The notes under the pieces were generated by a model. That model did not search any database. It was not told the origin of the DNA and was given only the letters and a program-made list of their open reading frames with translations. From Bradyrhizobium zhengyangense (GTDB lineage: Bacteria > Pseudomonadota > Alphaproteobacteria > Rhizobiales > Xanthobacteraceae): 64,000 nt of DNA. This document shows, in pieces, positions 60,605 to 64,000 of the stretch. Made by a program: the position numbers and the translations under genes. The stretch's first letter is position 1; each line of letters begins with the position of its first letter. Location of the stretch: assembly GCF_022012435.1 (NCBI RefSeq), contig NZ_JAKLUA010000001.1:1178001-1242000 (forward strand). The letters run 5' to 3'.

Positions 60605-62533
60605 CTAGATCGTGACCTGCGTGCCGACCTCGACGACGCGTCCCGAAGGGATCTGGAAATAGTCGGTGGCGTCGTTGGCGGAGCGGCTGAGCGAGATGAA
60701 CAACCGGTCCTGCCAGCGCGGCATGCCCGAATGGACAGCGGGCTTGAGCGCCCGCCGTGACAGGAAGAACGAGGTCGACATGATGTCGAACTGCCAGCCG
60801 AGCTTGCGGGCGATCGCCAGGGCCTTCGGCACGTTGGGCGATTCCATGAAGCCGAACTTCAGCGTCACCTTGGAGAAGGTCGGGCTGATCGCCTCCAGTC
60901 GCACCCGCTCGGCCGGATCGATGCGCGGGGTCTGCGCGGTCTCGATGGTGAGAATGACATTCTTCTCGTGAAGCACTTTGTAGTGTTTCAGACTATGCAT
61001 GAGCGCGGTCGGCGCGCTCAGGGGATCGCTGGTCAGGAATACCGCGGTTCCGGGCACCCGCTGCGGCGGCCGCTTCTCCAGCATCGCCACGAGGTCGGCG
61101 AGCGGGAATTCCAGCTTGCGCGACTTTTCGAACAGCAGCCGGCTGCCGCGCCGCCAGGTGTACATCATGATGATCATGAGCGAGCCAAGCGCGAGGGGCA
61201 CCCAGCCGCCCTCGAACACCTTGAGCAGGTTGGCGGCGAGGAACGTCAGGTCGAGGAACAGGAACGGCGCGATCAGGGCGGCCGCCGCAAACGGCGACCA
61301 CCGCCATACCTTCCAGATCACGACAAAGCCCATCATCGCCGTGACCACCATGGTTCCGGTCACGGAGATACCATAGGCCGAGGCCAGCGCGCTGGATGAG
61401 CGGAACAACAGCACCAACAGTACCACGGCAACCAGCAGCAGCTGGTTGATGCGTGGGATGAAGATCTGGCCGGAATGGGCTTCCGACGTATGGCGAATTT
61501 CAAAACGCGGCAGCAAGCCCAGCTGAATCGCCTGCCGCGTCAGCGAATAAGCGCCGGTGATGACGGCCTGGCTTGCGATCACGGTGGCGGCAGTCGCAAG
61601 CACGACCATGCCGCCGCGCATCCAGCCTTGCGAAAACAGTTGGAAGAACGGACTCTCGATCGCGGCGGGATCGGCGAGCACGAGCGCACCCTGCCCAAGA
61701 TAGTTCAGCGCCAGCGACGGCAGCACGATGAACAGCCAGGCGGTCTGGATCGGCCGCTTGCCGAAATGGCCGAGGTCGGCATAGAGCGCCTCGGCACCGG
61801 TGACCGCCAAGAACACCGCGCCCAGCGTCACGAAGCCGATGATACCATGATGCAGCATGAAGGACACGGCGTAGAGGGGATTCAGGGCAAACAGCACCTG
61901 CGGCTGCTGGATGATCGGGTGGATTGCCGCCGCAGCGATCACCGCAAACCAGACGCACATGACAGGTCCGAAGAACGCCGCAACACGGGCGGTGCCGCGG
62001 GATTGCACGGCGAACAGGACCACCAGGATCACCACTGTCAGCGGAACGATATAGGGCTCGAACGTCAGGGTGACGTCCTTCATGCCTTCGATCGCCGACA
62101 GCACCGACAGTGCCGGCGTGATCACGGCATCGCCGTAAAACAGGGCGCCGGAGATGATGCCGAGCATGACAATGGTCGCCCCGCCGGTGCCGACCGCGCG
62201 CTGGGCCAGGGCCATCAGAGCCAGCGTGCCGCCCTCGCCGTTGTTGTCGGCGCGCAGGAGGATCACGACGTATTTGAGCGTCACCACGACAATGAGCGCC
62301 CACAGGATCAGGGACGCCACGCCGAGGACGGCCGCCGACGTCGGCGCGCCTTCCGCGCCGGACGCCGCAATCACCGCCTCGCGGAACGCGTAGAGCGGGC
62401 TGGTGCCGATATCGCCGTAGACGACGCCGATGCTGCCGAGCGTCAGCGCGCCAAAGCCGGCGGTGGTGTGGGCATCGCCATGCCCATTGGTCGCCGCCGT
62501 TTCCGGGGCGGGAACTGCTACGTCACTTGTCAT
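60605..62533 (-). CDS. kup: Kup potassium uptake protein (first of tandem pair)
   Basis: A 642-residue transporter of the KUP/HAK/KT family with about 12 membrane helices in the first 450 residues and a soluble C-terminal part. The start of the membrane domain reads [21 protein letters not shown], the family signature. The C terminus has [20 protein letters not shown], nearly identical to that of the neighbouring copy. The pair arises from tandem duplication. Confidence 0.95.
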   Translation of the reverse strand: MTSDVAVPAPETAATNGHGDAHTTAGFGALTLGSIGVVYGDIGTSPLYAFREAVIAASGAEGAPTSAAVLGVASLILWALIVVVTLKYVVILLRADNNGEGGTLALMALAQRAVGTGGATIVMLGIISGALFYGDAVITPALSVLSAIEGMKDVTLTFEPYIVPLTVVILVVLFAVQSRGTARVAAFFGPVMCVWFAVIAAAAIHPIIQQPQVLFALNPLYAVSFMLHHGIIGFVTLGAVFLAVTGAEALYADLGHFGKRPIQTAWLFIVLPSLALNYLGQGALVLADPAAIESPFFQLFSQGWMRGGMVVLATAATVIASQAVITGAYSLTRQAIQLGLLPRFEIRHTSEAHSGQIFIPRINQLLLVAVVLLVLLFRSSSALASAYGISVTGTMVVTAMMGFVVIWKVWRWSPFAAAALIAPFLFLDLTFLAANLLKVFEGGWVPLALGSLMIIMMYTWRRGSRLLFEKSRKLEFPLADLVAMLEKRPPQRVPGTAVFLTSDPLSAPTALMHSLKHYKVLHEKNVILTIETAQTPRIDPAERVRLEAISPTFSKVTLKFGFMESPNVPKALAIARKLGWQFDIMSTSFFLSRRALKPAVHSGMPRWQDRLFISLSRSANDATDYFQIPSGRVVEVGTQVTI

Positions 62534-62688
62534 GGGAGAGCCTGGTGGCCTCTAAAAATGCTTCACTGCACAACGGCTGAAGAGAGCGCGCGGCTTATAG
62601 TCCTGCGCTGCCGGCATAGCCTAGCCCGATTCTGGGCCCTTGGCATGCAAATTTCGCATGGGTCCGTCATTGCGTCCCAATTGCCGCC

Positions 62689-64000
62689 TCAGATGGTGAC
62701 TTGGGTTCCGACTTCAACCACCCGACCGGTCGGAATCTGGAAATAGTCGGTGGCGTCATTGGCCGAACGGCTGAGCGCGATGAACAGATGGTCCTGCCAG
62801 AGCGGCATGCCTGATTGCGCCGAGGCCTTCAGCGAGCGCCGCGACACGAAGAACGACGTCGACATGATGTCGAACTGCCAGCCTTGCTTGCGCGCAATCG
62901 CGAGCGCCTTGGGCACGTTGGGCTGCTCCATGAAGCCGAAGCGCAGGCGGACCTTGGAGAACTTCTCGCTGATCTTCTCCATCTTGAAGCGCTCGGAGAG
63001 ATCGACCCGCGGCGTGTGCCCGGTCTCGATCGTCAGGATCACGTTGTGCTCATGCAGCACTTTGTTGTGCTTGAGATTGTGCAGCAGCGCGGTCGGGACG
63101 AAAGCTGGGTCGCTGGTCAGGAATACCGCCGTGCCCTTGACGACGTGCGGCGGCCGCTTTTCCAGGCTGCGGATCAGATCGTCCAACGGCACCTCGATCC
63201 GGCGCGTCTTCTGGATCAGGATTCCCGAGCCGCGCCGCCAGGTCCAGATCGTCCCCGCCATCGCCGCACCGAACAGCAACGGGACCCAGGCGCCTTCGAG
63301 CAGCTTCAGCAAATTCGCGCTGAAGAAGGTGATATCGACCATGACGAAGGGCAGGATCACGACCGCCGCGGTCGCAGCCTTCCAGTTCCACAATTTCCAG
63401 ATCACGACAAAACCCATGATGCCGTCGGCGACCATGGTGGTGGAGACCGCGATGCCATAGGCCGAAGCGAGATTGCTGGGTGTGTGGAACAACAGCACCA
63501 GCAGCATCACGCCGATCAGCAGCAGCCGGTTGACGCGCGGCAGATAGATTTGACCGGCGTGGGTCTCCGACGTGTAGCGCACCTCGAAGCGCGGCAGGAG
63601 ACCGAGCTGCACGGCCTGATAGACCAGCGAATAGGCACCTGTGATCACCGCCTGGCTCGCGATGACGGTAGCAGCAGTCGCAAGCCCGACCAGCGGCAGC
63701 ACCAGATGCTCGGGCACCATGCGATAGAATGAATGCTCGATCGCGCCCGGATTGGACAGCACCAGCGCGCCCTGCCCGAAATAGTTGATCAGCAGCGAGG
63801 GCAGCACAAAGAACATCCAGGCCGATTGAATCGGCTTGCGGCCGAAATGGCCAAGGTCGGCGTAGAGCGCTTCGCCGCCGGTCACAGCGAGAAACACGGC
63901 GCCAAGCGTCACCAGGCCGATCGTGCCGTGCGAAAGCAGGAATTGCAGTGCGTAATAGGGATTGATCGCAGCCAGCACCGACGGGTCGTCGGCGATGTGA
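62689..64000 (-). CDS. kup: Kup potassium uptake protein (second copy, N terminus outside window)
   Basis: The visible 436 residues cover the later helices and the soluble end of a second Kup. It closely follows the first copy, including [19 protein letters not shown] and the C-terminal [20 protein letters not shown]. The frame stays open to the last base, so the start lies beyond 64000; an internal GTG at 63978 is not the real start. The two genes are 155 bases apart in the same direction. Confidence 0.95.
   Translation of the reverse strand, partial: HIADDPSVLAAINPYYALQFLLSHGTIGLVTLGAVFLAVTGGEALYADLGHFGRKPIQSAWMFFVLPSLLINYFGQGALVLSNPGAIEHSFYRMVPEHLVLPLVGLATAATVIASQAVITGAYSLVYQAVQLGLLPRFEVRYTSETHAGQIYLPRVNRLLLIGVMLLVLLFHTPSNLASAYGIAVSTTMVADGIMGFVVIWKLWNWKAATAAVVILPFVMVDITFFSANLLKLLEGAWVPLLFGAAMAGTIWTWRRGSGILIQKTRRIEVPLDDLIRSLEKRPPHVVKGTAVFLTSDPAFVPTALLHNLKHNKVLHEHNVILTIETGHTPRVDLSERFKMEKISEKFSKVRLRFGFMEQPNVPKALAIARKQGWQFDIMSTSFFVSRRSLKASAQSGMPLWQDHLFIALSRSANDATDYFQIPTGRVVEVGTQVTI

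Noticed and set aside
61475..62746. Plus-strand open frame of over 400 codons opposite kup
   Set aside because: Antisense to a strongly recognised potassium transporter; rich in His, Arg, Gln and Asp as expected for the complement of membrane-helix codons.
1..64000. CRISPR arrays, tRNA and rRNA genes, insertion sequences
   Set aside because: No regularly spaced repeats, no cloverleaf or CCA-ended tRNA-like stretch, and no transposase-like frame was noticed on either strand; a dedicated search could still find a short item.

Overview
The window looks like a chromosomal segment of a Bradyrhizobium-type alphaproteobacterium. The base composition is GC-rich throughout. It carries a very-long-chain fatty acid lipid A cluster (acpXL to lpxXL), a DUF6894 protein, many overlapping ATGA/TGATG gene junctions, tandem kup genes, and palindromic repeats of the kind seen in Bradyrhizobium and its relatives. 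No rRNA, tRNA, CRISPR array, transposase or phage gene was seen. The identification rests on protein families and motifs read by eye; no database search was possible.

Layout. 1-5.4 kb: a shikimate-dehydrogenase-like gene (cut by the window edge) coupled to a Baeyer-Villiger monooxygenase, divergent from an acyl-CoA ligase and a GH172/DUF2961 protein. 5.4-8.8 kb: a FUSC-DUF1656-HlyD efflux operon with the remains of a MarR regulator beside it. 8.8-12.8 kb: an amino-acid-type binding protein, two cytosine-deaminase-like amidohydrolases and a small protein. 12.9-20.5 kb: an aromatic-acid operon (oxidoreductase, 4,5-dihydroxyphthalate-decarboxylase-like protein, GalB-like PIG-L protein, DctA, two LigI-like amidohydrolases) with a TetR regulator and a divergent TctC-type binding protein. 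20.5-24.6 kb: MscS channel, DUF763 protein, cytochrome P450 and a small protein.

24.7-39.4 kb is the most interesting part: an apparently complete front end of a nicotinate pathway. NicA/NicB (molybdenum hydroxylase with a three-heme cytochrome tail) would make 6-hydroxynicotinate. A 6-hydroxynicotinate reductase and an enamidase, first known from the anaerobe Eubacterium barkeri, would then reduce and open the ring. The same block holds a ferredoxin-NADP reductase, a branched-chain-type ABC transporter with fused LivH-LivM permease, a MarR regulator, an ApbE-like UPF0280 protein and a DUF1185 protein. Four similar palindromes (TTYGT-NN-ACRAA) sit at the two divergent promoters and probably bind the MarR protein.

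39.4-42.6 kb: an extradiol dioxygenase whose promoter is a near copy (36 of 40 bases) of the TetR promoter 21 kb away, then a HerA-like ATPase. 42.7-48 kb: an autotransporter and two AraC regulators. 48-53.3 kb: AhpD-like, MgtC-like, flavin reductase, DUF6894, Crp/Fnr, ParB-like and several small proteins. 53.6-57.8 kb: the acpXL-fabZXL-fabF2XL-fabF1XL-lpxXL lipid A operon. 57.8-64 kb: PotF-like binding protein, aminotransferase, rhodanese and two Kup potassium transporters, the second cut by the window end.
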